Of a stretch of 64,000 nucleotides of DNA, positions 1 through 56,554 are shown one piece after another. Under the pieces are notes generated by a model that was not told the DNA's origin, searched no databases, and worked only from the letters and a program-made list of their open reading frames with translations. The DNA is from Polyodon spathula (lineage: Eukaryota > Chordata > Actinopteri > Acipenseriformes > Polyodontidae): assembly GCF_017654505.1 (NCBI RefSeq), contig NC_054540.1, positions 34,993,054-35,057,053 on the forward strand, written 5' to 3'. Position numbers and translations under genes: made by a program. The first letter of the stretch is position 1. Each line of letters opens with the position of its first letter.

Positions 1-80
1 ACGGTACCTTGGTACATTGTCACCTTTAAGTTTCAATACTTCTGATGCCGTGCTGCTGAAAGTGACGTCAAGCTTTAAAA
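1..80 (+). ncRNA. Possible decayed 3' half of a fourth SNORA68-type copy
   Basis: In order it contains GTACCTT, GTCACCTTTAA, GTGCTGCTGAAAGTGACGTCAAG and a T/A-rich tail. These match the 3' hairpin of the three intact copies, with an insertion in the stem and no ACA box. Only the 3' half is in the window. It lies in RPL18A intron 1. It is probably a pseudo-snoRNA. Confidence 0.4.
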
Positions 81-156
81 GGAAAAAAAAAAAAAAATCT
101 GAAATACAATAACTGGAAACACAAGTATTAACCGCTTCTCTTGTTTGTTTTCCCAG

Positions 157-3289
<3,133 letters not shown>

Positions 3290-3320
3290 ATGAAACGCTC
3301 AACTTTTGGATATGTGCTTT

Positions 3321-3326
3321 AATAAA
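3321..3326 (+). promoter_or_regulatory. RPL18A polyadenylation signal
   Basis: AATAAA lies 32 bases after the TAA stop at 3287-3289, a spacing typical of the very short 3' UTRs of ribosomal protein genes. A T/G-rich stretch follows at about 3335-3375. Confidence 0.85.
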
Positions 3327-3536
3327 CAAGTTACATTTGGTCTTGCAGTCTTTAGGGTTTTTATTTCTTTATAGGTCCATGTGGGTGTGTGCTGGTTTTA
3401 TTTGCAAGTGGAATGTGCCCCTTTCTCTGACCAGTGCTGTAAAGAGGAAAATGACAATAACCCCCCCCCCCAATATGCTGCTGTAATTAGTGAAGGCCTT
3501 CCTCTGATGTATGGATACACTTAAGTAACTAATTAA

Positions 3537-3980
3537 CCCTTAGCGGTCCAATAATTCAGCACTTGTCAGTCGCGTCCAATTTATTTTCACACGCTGTTTA
3601 ATAAAAAAAAATATTTTATTATAAAACGGGTTTAAAAGGCACTGATTCACTATTTTTCACATACCTCTTTATAGATGTGCATACTGATAAATCCTCTCCT
3701 GATCACTTGTTTTATCACTGAACTCTTCAATAATGCAATCCAAGTTTTTATTACTATAACATCTCAAAAAGCTCTGCAAGTGTCTGATTTTCTTTGTGCG
3801 ATGGATGCAGAAGCAATTATTTCCTTTGTGTCCATTTTATCTCTGGTGCATAGGGCTATCAGATACGTTTTGGGTTTTTTTTTGGCTGCTATGATCTCAC
3901 TTGTCTGTTGAAAGGTTTTCTTGGCTTTTTCTGGAGAAGACCTGTGGTTTACGTCTGGTCCAACATAGGACCGCAAAGGA
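3537..3980. mobile_element. piggyBac-type MITE, TTAA-flanked
   Basis: Flanked by TTAA at 3533-3536 and 3981-3984. The left end reads CCCTTAGCGGTCC and the right end GGACCGCAAAGGA, so the terminal inverted repeats are near-perfect over 13 bases. TTAA duplication and CCCTTTGCGGTCC-like ends are hallmarks of piggyBac elements. At 444 bp and with no transposase it is non-autonomous. It lies between RPL18A and the next gene. Confidence 0.8.
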
Positions 3981-3984
3981 TTAA

Positions 3985-6359
3985 AACAAATGTTTCTATA
4001 TGCTCTTGCCTGGGCCATTTTATATGCTGGATAACCCCCTGTGGGTGTGCAGTTGCTTCAGTAGTGCAGCTCATGCCTTGCATGTAACTTTGTTAGAAAC
4101 AATTTATTTGGAGGCCACTACTTTGGAAGTATTGGAATTCCAATACACATTTCCTGTAAAGCTTTACAACTGGTCATTATTACACTATAATAACTTTATT
4201 TTGAAAGCCCTACCTACTTGGCAGTTTTAACATTTGAGGTACTGTAGTACAGGTGCAGGTAGACACCCACTCTTTATGCTTAAATAATGTAAAATAATAC
4301 TGATTTTTTTTTGTTAACCAGGTTGCTTCATGACATCTTTGCGTCAATAGCAGTAGTGGTTTTTACTATTTACGCACACATACACACACTTGATTATTTC
4401 ACTTAATGGAAGGTGTGCAGAAGAATGTTTTCTTCATTGTTTCCATATGTATTCAGTACTATATAGGGCCGTATTCATTTTAATCCATATATATTGTTTC
4501 CTGCTTTGCGTTCATATGAGTGCCCTCTTGAAACAGCTTCAGTGTTCAGTAATATTAAGTGATGATTACAGTAATCTGTAATCTTGGATATAGAAGCACC
4601 TGCCAACTGACAGTCTATTCAGTCTGTCCGGTCTGCTTGCCCATGGGCACTGAAGCTGACTTGCAACAATTATAAGCAGCTTGAGTACAATACAGAATAT
4701 TGAAATGTGTTTATATACTTTCTACAGATGAAGCCATATGCTTTACCTGTTTTGTTTTTTTCCATGGAAACCTATGAATGAGTGGGAGGTTAAATTCTCA
4801 ATGTGGTGAAGAGTGTCCGTGGAAAGTAAGATTGAGTAGAGTTGGGGTACAGATGATAGGCCTAAATGATTATGGAGGGTCTACCACAGTGGTGGGCAAT
4901 TGAAATGAATGGAAGGGCCCAACAACAGATCCAAATGCCACAATACACTCACTGACTAAAATATAAGCAATGTTACCATTTTAGTTTGTTGAAGTCAGGA
5001 TAGCTGAGCAGAGAGTTCCATCAGTAATTCTGTTGGTAAGTTTTCGCCACTTTTTGAAGCAGCTGGTATGTTTGAGTCTCCGACACCTTTTCCACCTACT
5101 CTTGTCACACATTTATCCATTTTAAACTATTTGCTGTAGCTAACTCAAACCTCTTCCCAATTCCACTGCAATAAAGCTGTCGCACAAACAACCATCTCCT
5201 AGCAACAGGCCTTGCAACCCGTCAATCATGAGGCAGTCTTCTCATGGCAAAACTTGACTATTAAAACTGCACAGTACCACTTTGTATGATATTATTATTG
5301 CACTGATTGTTAAAAGCAGAATATTGTAACTTAATTTCCACCAATAATAAGCTCCGTGTGTTGACCATGTTTGGCCACCATACTCGGGGAAAAAAATAAA
5401 GCTTCCAATTTTTTTATGTCCTCAGTGTGGCGATGTGGCGCTGTCATGTCTTAAGACGTTTTTTTTTTCCATTGTTAAAGTTAAACGGTGGTTTAGAAAA
5501 CACTTTGTATCGCTATGGGAAAGGAAAACAGAAGGGAAGATATCAGTTTCTTTGCGGGATTTGGCCAGATTGATTTGACCAGTACATATATTCCTGCAGA
5601 TATTATTGCAGTTTACATGAAGAGCATTCCCAGTATGGACAACTGAAATACAACTTCTTACAGATCCTGTCATGCTTGACCAGCAGCAGAACAGCAATAG
5701 AAAACATGCACTGTTCTTACTGAGTGCTTTTAAACCTTTGTCTGTTTGCTCAGCCAGGTGGTTGAGAAAATGATGCCAGGATTTAATTGTTTTATTTAGC
5801 AAAAAAAATAAATTCTTGACAAGTTTTGTTCTGTGAATTATCAACAAGTTAATATAGCTATGTTGTTTCTCATAAGCCTACTTTCATAAGTGATAGTTAA
5901 AGGGTTAATGTTTATGGGCATGTTACTACAGTGCATATTTTTTGATTTTACCCTCCTGTATGTCATACCTCAGCTGTAGTAACAGAAGCTCAGGATAAAG
6001 TCAGGTGCATTGACCTCTTTATAGAATGTTACTAGCAGTAAGAGCTGCCCTTGTGTTTTTCAACATACAAAATTACGGGTCTTTATGCATAGTGGCCTAG
6101 TGGCCCCGCCGCTTTTCTTTTTTTTTTAAATCCGTGATGGCACCTCTGGGTGAGCAGACAGCTTTGTTGATTGTTTGAGTACTATTGTTCCTTGGGATAA
6201 CAAAATACTGAGCTCAATGTGATTTAATAAAAATGCCAGGTGCTTAGTGTTTAGTATTTGAGTTGAGTTCAAATTAAGTAAGAATCTGTATAAAAAATTA
6301 CACCAAAGTTTGGTGCTTCTTTCATTTGTTTGGTGTGCAAAGTAATCAAACATGCAATC
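3985..6359. other. Intergenic, no gene seen
   Basis: No coding exon could be supported. A CAGTGGTGGGCAA motif at about 4890 resembles a hAT terminal repeat, but no matching right end was found. The longest minus-strand ORF (5422-5847) has no recognisable motif or splice context. Confidence 0.5.
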
Positions 6360-6360
6360 T

Positions 6361-7500
6361 TCAGGTGTGAAAACGTTATTGCCCCCCCCCTAATTAACTC
6401 AACCCAATTAAAGGGATAATTAGGGACGGCTGTTTGAATACTTTGGTTAACAATCAGGCCTGATTTGGGCCAGCCCTGCCTAATATAAATCTGACTAACT
6501 TTGGCCCTTACCATCAGAGTGAAATTGTCAGCACACAGGTTCTGGAGGCACATTGTGCCATGATCAAAAGACATTCCTGAAGACCTCCGGAAAAAAAGTT
6601 GTTGATGCCTGTCAGTCTGGAAAGGGGTACAAAGCCATTTATAAGGCTCTGGGGCTCCACTAAAGCACAGTCAGAGCCATATTGTCGTCCTGCCAAAATC
6701 TCTCCAAGAGCAAGGCGTGAAATCGTCCAGGAAGTCACAAAGAACACTAGAACAACATCCAGAATCTGCAGGCCTCTCTCGTCTCGGCTAAGGTCAGTGT
6801 TCATGATGATTCAAAAGTGGAACATTTTAGCCAACATGGGCCCCATTATGCCTGGCGAAAACCAAACACTGCATTCCATAGTAAGAACCTCATACCAATG
6901 GTCAAGCATGGTGGTGGTAGTGTCATGATTTGAGGATGCTTTGTTGCATCAGGACCTGGATGACTTGCCATCATTGAAGGAACCATGAATTCTGTTCTGT
7001 TTCAGAGAATTCTACAGAAGAATCTCAGGCCATCCATCTGTGAGCTGAAGCTGAAGTGCAGCTGGGTCATGCAGCAAGACAATGATCCGAAACACACAAG
7101 CAAGTCTACATCAGAATGGTTGAAGTCAAAGTCCAGACCTAAACCCCATTGAGATGTTGTGGCAGGACCTGAAACAAGCAATTTATGCTCGAAAACCCAC
7201 AAATGTCATTGAGTTGAAGCAGTTCTGCATGAAGGAGTTGGATAAAATTCCTCCGTGGCGATGTGAGACACTGATCAATAACTACAGGAAGCGCTTGGTT
7301 GCAGTTATTGCTGCTAAAGGTGGCGAAAAAAGTTATTGAGTCTAAGGGGGCGATTACTTTTTCACCTGGGGGCATTGGGTGTTGCATAACTTTCTTTCAT
7401 AAATAAATGAAATAAGTATCAATATTTTGTGTTATTTGTTCACTCGGGGTCCCTTTTATCTAATATTAGATTCTGGTTGAAGATCTGATAACATTCAGTG
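6361..7500 (+). mobile_element. Tc1/mariner relic with decayed transposase
   Basis: Translated pieces across frames show Tc1 transposase: PMVKHGGGSVM near 6895, SWVMQQDNDPKHTSKSTSEW near 7060-7120, and a C-terminus KRLVAVIAAKGGEKSY ending at 7339. Several stops and frameshifts separate them. The aspartate of QQDNDPKH is kept, but the PDLNPIE block is degraded. It begins near TGTGAAAACGTTATTGCCCC and its right end is fuzzy. It cannot encode a working enzyme. Confidence 0.85.
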
Positions 7501-7560
7501 TCAAAAATATGCAAAAATGCAGAAAATCAGACTGCAAATATTTTCATGGTGTTGTGTATA

Positions 7561-7789
7561 TACACTGAACAAAAATAGAAACGCAACATGCAACAGTTTC
7601 AAAGATTTTACTGAGTTACAGTTCATATAAGGAAATCAGTCAATTGAAATAAATTCATTAGGCCCTAATCTATGGATTTCACATGACTGGGAATACAGAT
7701 ATGCATCTGTTGGTCACAGATACCTTAAAAGAAAAGGTAGGGGCGTGGATCAGAAAACCAGTCAGTATCTGGTGTGACCACTAGGGGTG
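7561..7789 (+). mobile_element. 5' end fragment of a second Tc1-like family
   Basis: Begins CACTGAACAAAAATAGAAACGC, a terminal sequence I recognise from common fish Tc1-like elements. It runs for about 225 bases and stops abruptly at the hAT left end at 7790. No transposase and no right end were found. Confidence 0.6.
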
Positions 7790-8885
7790 TGCCGATACAT
7801 CGATACACCACGATACTTTTCTTGACGATACGATTATCGATATAGTGACCAATATCGTTTTTTATTTTATTTTTAGTTTGAATTTTTTATATGCATTTAA
7901 ATTTGATATAACAACAATGTTTGTGCATTAATTCATGTCAACTCTGATGATATTACTTATTCATATGTATCCTAGCAGCCTCACATACCAAATGCGTAGC
8001 TAAGGATGTTACGTCAAGCACACAAGAAGCTGAGCGCAGGCGGGTTATTAATGTTCCCTAATCATCTCATCAAGCTATGGAGAGTGACAGCGAAATTCAA
8101 CCTGCTCCAGCCTGTTTAAAAGTGTGGATTCATTTTGGTTTTAGCTGTGTCAAGGACTCGCCTCAAGTTCTTGATAAGACTCGAGCTGTGTGTAAAGTTT
8201 GCAAGGCTCGAATCAAGTATTCAGGGAACACAACCAGTCTGAGTTTTCACTTAACAGAAAACTTTAGTTGTTCAAAATTATCTGCAACATCAGTGCAAAC
8301 TAAAAATATAAACCAGTCCATAGTGCGTTTTATTCGCAAGGATTTGAGTCCCTGCTGTACTGTGGAAAACGAAGGGTTTCGAAAAATGATAAATACTTTG
8401 GAGCCAAGGTACACTGTTCCTACCTGTCGTTACATTACTGAAACTGCTGTTCCTGGTTTATACCAGCGTGTTAAACGACAGATCATACAAGAGCTTTCCA
8501 GGGCAGAGAAGGTAGCGTTCACGTGTGATAGCTGGACCTTAGGAGCAACAGAATCATATGTAAAAATTACCTGTCAACACAGATCCGCAGACTGGACACT
8601 GGTCACAGGCGTCCTCCAGACAAGGTCTTTACTGGAAAGCCATACTGGTGAGAATGTTGCAGATCTGCTAAAATCAGCTATCAAAGAATGGAGCATTGCA
8701 GACAAGAACCCCGTAATAGCGACTGATAACGCTTCCAATATGGTTATTGCTGCTCGTGAAGCTAATATGACACACATTAAGTGTTTTGCTCATACTTTGA
8801 ATTTCATGTACAATTATATTTGTTTTAATAAGAATCTACATATAAAAATTACTTTTTATTTTATGTCAAGTTCAGAACTTTAATA
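7790..8885 (+). mobile_element. hAT (ZBED-like) transposon, 5' part
   Basis: The left end reads AGGGGTGTGCCGATACATCG and is followed by GATA/TATCG-rich subterminal sequence typical of vertebrate hAT ends. It contains the transposase fragment at 8077-8883. Similarity fades after about 8810, and no right terminal repeat was found before the TA microsatellite at 9139, so the copy appears 3'-truncated. Confidence 0.75.
8077..8883 (+). CDS. hAT-family BED-finger transposase, N-terminal fragment
   Basis: A 268-codon open frame from ATG. Residues ~38-65 form a BED zinc finger (CKVCKARI, then H and C of LSFHLTENFSC). Residues ~100-150 match the region before the RNase H-like core (YTVPTCRYITETAVPGLY, FTCDSWT). 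ATDNASNM (~218) and IKCFAHTLN (~235) are conserved hAT motifs. The homology ends at HTLN; the last ~27 residues are low-complexity read-through. The catalytic C-terminus and the hATC dimerisation domain are missing. Either an intron starts near 8805 or the copy was truncated there. Absence of internal stops suggests a fairly recent insertion, or a domesticated fragment (inference). Confidence 0.8.
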   Translation: MESDSEIQPAPACLKVWIHFGFSCVKDSPQVLDKTRAVCKVCKARIKYSGNTTSLSFHLTENFSCSKLSATSVQTKNINQSIVRFIRKDLSPCCTVENEGFRKMINTLEPRYTVPTCRYITETAVPGLYQRVKRQIIQELSRAEKVAFTCDSWTLGATESYVKITCQHRSADWTLVTGVLQTRSLLESHTGENVADLLKSAIKEWSIADKNPVIATDNASNMVIAAREANMTHIKCFAHTLNFMYNYICFNKNLHIKITFYFMSSSEL

Positions 8886-9136
8886 GAAAAAAAGGTTTGT
8901 TTTCAAGAACTGTGCAAAATGTTAAACTTATTATGATTTACAGTATTTGTATTTTTTTAAATAAATATGTTTTAAGGCATAAACATTGAACAGCAGGTTG
9001 TGAAGGTTTTTTGACCATTGTTATTGTTAACACTTGCACAAACAAATGGGACAATAGTTGTGATGATTTTTTTTTTTTTTTTTAAATTGTTTGATGTACA
9101 AGTACGAATTTACTGATGATTTAATTTATCAGATAG

Positions 9137-9271
<135 letters not shown>

Positions 9272-9477
9272 TATACTAATTTTGCATTGACGAATGGTCA
9301 AAAATTACTAAGGAATCATGCCAAAAGTTCATTGACAAACATCCTAAATGTTTAAAAGAGGTTATTATTGCTAAAGATTACCTCAATCCAGGGTCGTCAT
9401 AATCGCGTAATAATCGCACAGTAGTGTATTGGGTGTATGGAAATCATATGTGAAAGCGCCCTGTCTGTTTGATCACC

Positions 9478-9664
9478 GTATAAAAAGTTTACGACTGTAA
9501 ATTTGCCCATGCTTTTCATATGGTTACTATGCATTTACCATAGCATTCCATGATTTTAATCATCTTTACCAGACCCTGTTGGTCTTCACTATGCTTACTT
9601 ATGCTTTGTCATGATTTTACTGTGCTTTACACTATAGGCTTTTACTATGGGAAACTTTTATAGG
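9478..9664. mobile_element. MITE family A copy 1 (TTATAAAAGTT ends)
   Basis: The right end TTTTACTATGGGAAACTTTTATA mirrors the left TATAAAAAGTTTAC. The interior has repeated ATGCTTTAC-like words. Related copies lie at 11419, 44160 and 44827. Confidence 0.55.
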
Positions 9665-9913
9665 ATCGGTCTGTGTGTCATACATGCATTGTTATGAAAA
9701 TCATATTGCGATGAAACTTAAAGGACATTCTTTAGCCCAAGTTATTTCAAAACTTGAAATATAAAGACGATGACTTGTAGCTCTAAAAACTGGATCGTTT
9801 ATCAATATATTTTAGTATATTTTATAATATATTTAAATACATTTTGCAATACATTATATTGTTTCTTACAATATAGCCAATTATCTTGAAACGTAAATTC
9901 CCAACAATTTACA

Positions 9914-9914
<1 letters not shown>

Positions 9915-9968
<54 letters not shown>

Positions 9969-9989
9969 TTTTTTTTTTTTTTTTTTTTT
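9915..9989. repeat. (CT)n microsatellite followed by T-tract
   Basis: About 25 CT units to 9964, then a run of 23 T. It lies about 270 bases upstream of the start codon at 10260, so it may be in the promoter region of that gene. Confidence 0.95.
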
Positions 9990-10047
9990 ACAGACAGCTG
10001 AAAAATAATAATAAATCCAAGTGTACTTGTTTTCAATTACGGCTGTC

Positions 10048-10259
10048 AACCAATCAGAGGATAACATGGGCGTCACCAGTGTTTATGGTGACATCACTGA
10101 GTTTATTTTGTGACGGGGACATGCTGTAATAAAACAAGCATCAGTGTGAGAAGTTACTTCTTTGCACACATGAAGAAGGGACCCTATACAGACACAGTGC
10201 AGATGCGCCCGGTCGCAGTTTCACAAGAAGGGCTGTACTAAGTTTGTGTCTTCCTCTGA
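10048..10259 (+). promoter_or_regulatory. Putative proximal promoter/5' UTR of the C12orf56-like gene
   Basis: An inverted-CCAAT-like AACCAATCAGAGG at about 10048 precedes the first ATG by about 210 bases. GC content rises toward 10220. No TATA box is evident and the transcription start cannot be placed. Confidence 0.3.
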
Positions 10260-52666
<42,407 letters not shown>

Positions 52667-52943
52667 ACACAAGGGCAGGAGCAGTCTACCTGGGGGAGCA
52701 CCAGCTTACCTTAAATGGAACACATCAATTATTATTGTGAATGTATGCAATTCCAAACACTTACATGTATTTATATGTCCGAACCGTGTGTGTGCCAAAA
52801 GGCTTCTAAATTCACAGCGTTTTAAAAGTCAAAGTACCGAATCTGAAGACATGTTTCGCCCTGTTTGGGGCTCATTGGTGCAGTGTAACTGTACTTTGAC
52901 TAGTGAAAAGCTCAGGAGAGTAAGTAGATACAAGTAGGTTTAG

Positions 52944-53016
52944 AGTTAAAGTGGGAGAAAACAGTTATCCAGATTACCCATAATTCTATAGTTACTGCTT
53001 TCTCCCACCTTAACTC
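52944..53016. repeat. 73-bp perfect-looking palindrome
   Basis: The left arm GAGTTAAAGTGGGAGAAA, CAGTTAT pairs with the right arm ATAGTTACTG, TTTCTCCCACCTTAACTC. Arms are ~27 bases, loop ~18. It lies 278 bases after the C12orf56-like stop codon, so it may be in the 3' UTR. Confidence 0.85.
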
Positions 53017-53024
53017 AAAAGGTA

Positions 53025-53068
<44 letters not shown>
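53025..53068. repeat. (TG)n(TA)n microsatellite
   Basis: About 12 TG then 10 TA units, directly after the palindrome. More TA-rich sequence continues to 53140. Confidence 0.95.
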
Positions 53069-53452
53069 CCCTATTACATATATATTATATATATAAGTGC
53101 ATATATGCACAATAGCTATATATATATATATATATGCATTTTAAAGTATTTTATTAATATTTTTATTACCTAATGTTATGATAAAATTGTATTGCCTTTT
53201 TTTATACATTCTCAAATGAGTGTATTGCAAAGCAATGCTTTGAAATCAATTGTCTTGCCTCTTATTAGCACCAGCACCCCAATCGCTGTGCCCCTCCTTT
53301 CTTGTGTTGAAGATCTTTACAGTCTTTGCTTGTTTTTAGAGTTTTTAAATTGGGGATATGCCTTATAAAAGTCCCAGCTGCTTCCTGGTCCCTAATCCTG
53401 AGTAGTTCAAATGCACTCCAATGGTCCAGCTGCAATCCGACCATGTGACTTA

Positions 53453-54922
53453 CGTAGGGTTACCAGGCATCCTTTTCAGCCTTAATTTTTTGTCCCAGTT
53501 AGAAAAAGTAAAATTGTTAAACCGTCCTGGTTTTGCTATTGTATTCATTTTTTTTTTTTTATTAAAGTACAAAACTGTAGCACAGCAAGTCAACAGTAAT
53601 TTATTAGGCTGTGTTAAAAAACGAAACAGTCTTACAGATTATGTGTTTAATTTAACTTTCTGGGCCATGTCTAGTTTAAAAAATAAATAAATAAATAGTA
53701 ACAATTCTCTCTGTTGCCACCAGCCAAGTTAGCCTTTTAAGTGTCCCAATTGTGTTTTGATAAACCTGCCATTTTTACTTTTGATATATATGTTACGGCC
53801 AAAGTCCAAAGTCGGCCAATGACATCATTGGCTGGGCACTGTTGTCAGAACCCACCAGCAACAGCCAATGAAGTCATCGACCGGGCACTGTTTTCGGAGC
53901 CCTAGAGCAATGGCCAATGACAGTATTGGCTGATTTTGTCAGTCAATGTGTCATAAAGATATAAATAACAGCATTGACCAAGGATGGCATTGCCCAGTAG
54001 TAGGTGGTCAATGTTGAAACAATTGTAAATATAACTACTAAAATATACTGTAGGTAATACTTCATTGCTTTATTCAACAACATGTATTCAGTATTTAAGA
54101 GAACCAATATACATATTTAAGTTAACAGCAATTCAGACGCTGTTTTAGAGACCAATAACAGAGATACAATATACACCTCACTGAAAATCGAACTGCTAAT
54201 AACAAAAATGAAATAAGAAAATGCATCAAACTCAAAAGAAAAAATTGACACAATGTTTGCATATGCTCGGAATGAAAAGAAAGAGTAAAGGAACAAAAAC
54301 ATCTATATGCTTTGAAACACAAAACCAGTAATACAGTAATAACAAACGGGTTACTAGCAGATTAAAAAAAAAAAAAAGTCCTGAAAATCAAAATTATAGA
54401 TTTTAGATTTAGTTATAGATTTTTTGTATCTTTCCATAGGCTATACTGAATGAACTACAATGGATTACAAACAAGCAACTCCATTCCCGGAAAGTAAATA
54501 TAATGCGCTCTTTTTTAAAAGGATACATTCCTAATAGAAAATCAAACAATGGGCCAGAGAGAAACAGTAAAATCAGCTAATTGTTTTTCTTTCTGCTTAC
54601 CCTTTTCTTAAAAAATTATTTTGCCTGGCAAGGCTTACTGCTGCTAAAAATAAGACTACTATAACCACTTATTGTCCCATGTTATGAGGCTAATGTCCGG
54701 TACATTTATGTTAAGAAAACAACATCACCGAAAATTTGTGGCTATTGACGTCATTGACATTGTGGTCCGAGCCCAAGAGCAATGGTCATTGACATCATTG
54801 GCTGGCCGATTGTCGGACTTTGGCCATAAAATATATGTATATACAGTTTATGTCACATGATTAAATGGTAATAGCTGATCTAAAATGCCCCAGTTTTCAC
54901 TCTGGTAATCTGGCAACCCTTG
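53453..54922. mobile_element. Possible outer TIR element around the 53787 element
   Basis: The left TAGGGTTACCAGGCATCC resembles the reverse complement of the right end (TCTGGTAATCTGGCAACCCT). The inner element sits between them. Only about 12 bases of end match are convincing. Confidence 0.35.
53787..54838. mobile_element. ~1 kb non-autonomous TIR transposon
   Basis: The left ATATATGTTACGGCCAAAGTCC, GTCGGCCAATGACATCATTG is mirrored on the right by CATTGACATCATTGGCTGGC, GTCGGACTTTGGCCATAAAATATATG. Near the ends CCAATGACATCATTGG, itself a palindrome, recurs in variants. No transposase ORF. Superfamily not assigned. Confidence 0.7.
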
Positions 54923-55889
54923 CCCTCCTGCATAGGAACCAGTATGCTGTGGTTTATCTGCAGAGCTGTGTTTGAAATATTGCATATCCTGGGTTCATGT
55001 AAAACAAGAAGACACCTGAAAAAACTAAAGATTTTGATAGCTATAAAAGAGGGGTCAATAATGTTAATGGAGCTACTAAGGGGCATTGCAGTTAATTTGA
55101 AAACATTGCTTAGGACTTCTTCAATAAGGAATCTCGCTGTACACAAAAGTGATGTGGTAATACTGTATGTTTACAGATTAAAACTTAAAGTCTTTTACAA
55201 AAGTATATGGCGGAAATCCACAGTATATCACAGCAGAATAGTACAGTAAAGCAAGGAAACTGTGGCACAGTACATACTGCAAAATGACTATGCATTGACC
55301 GTGGTAAACCCTGGCAAAGGGATGTCAAAGACTTTGACAGCAACAGTTATCAAAAACTACCAATAAATGTGTTTCCTGTTATAGAACTGGTCTGTTACTT
55401 ATTGCAACGCCTTTTCCCTTACCAGTGTCTACACTGGGTTATTCACTACCCCTTCATTGCTGCTGGAGTCCTGGGTTCAAACCCACTCAGGTCACAAGTG
55501 AAATGAGGGTCACCAGTTGACTCCACATGGTTAGGGTTAGGGCAGTCTCACATCCACAAACAAACAAAAAGCATTTCAGCAGAGTTTTGTTTGGAGGAAA
55601 GCTCTCATGGTGTCTGCCAGCAATGTTCCTCCTGTAACAGTAGCCAGCGCTGATGTCCCTCAACTTTCAGGAGAATTACAGTCTCTTTAGGTATCTTCTC
55701 GTGAGTACCAGGGGACCTCACGGCATTAGTTGCATAACAAAACTACAAATATTTATACAGAAAATCCACAAAATGAATCAATGAGCAAGGTAGGAGACAC
55801 AAGTTTACTATTGGATAGCAGTTTCACCCATTCCAGGTTGTACTGCGAGCTTCATCAAGCATTGGTATCAAGCTCAGGTGTGTCTCATT

Positions 55890-55945
55890 GGACTCCTAAT
55901 AAAACCAGGAATGGATAAAACCGCTAGTCTTATTTCCATCCTCGA
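55890..55945. mobile_element. MITE family C fragment
   Basis: AAACCAGGAATGGATAAAAC, CTTATTTCCATCC matches the right arm of the copy at 31024. Confidence 0.5.
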
Positions 55946-56554
55946 AATCATTAGTGTTTTTTGTTTTATACATTAAACATTGCTGTTGCTGTGGGGAGCC
56001 CTTGAATCAAAGCTCGGCACAGCTGTTATTGTGGTGTAACACCGTTACAAGCTGGCCATTGAAATATGAAAAATACATTAATAAATATGCTTTTGAACAC
56101 CACAAGCATTGTATAAATAGAAGTTACATAAACATTATATAAAATATTGTTACTGGCTGCTGAAACACCTGGATTAGAGGCACTCTGGCCTGTACAGTCC
56201 TAACTTTAGACTGTTCCTTCACAGGTAAGACATATGGATAATTTAAAAACCCAGTATTTGAATTAGTAAAATGATGGCGGTATTTAGATCACTCTGCTAC
56301 AGTGGGCTATTTTCAATTTTGACCTGAAAAACTAAGCAATCTTGCTTACTTACTGGTGTGAACTCTTTACTGTTTTCATCATTCAGTTCTATGACAACAT
56401 TTAGGCCTTACTGACTATAGTTACACAGCCAAGTTTCTGTCACTTTGTGTTTATGAAGAAAGCAGATTGAATAGCATCAGAGAACAGGAAAACACCTTGG
56501 TGTGTAATCTATAAAAAGACCCTGAAACTTCTGCAGGGCGTACCTCTTTATCTA

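Noticed and set aside
5422..5847. 141-codon minus-strand frame
   Set aside because: No domain or family signature and no promoter or exon partners. Consistent with chance.
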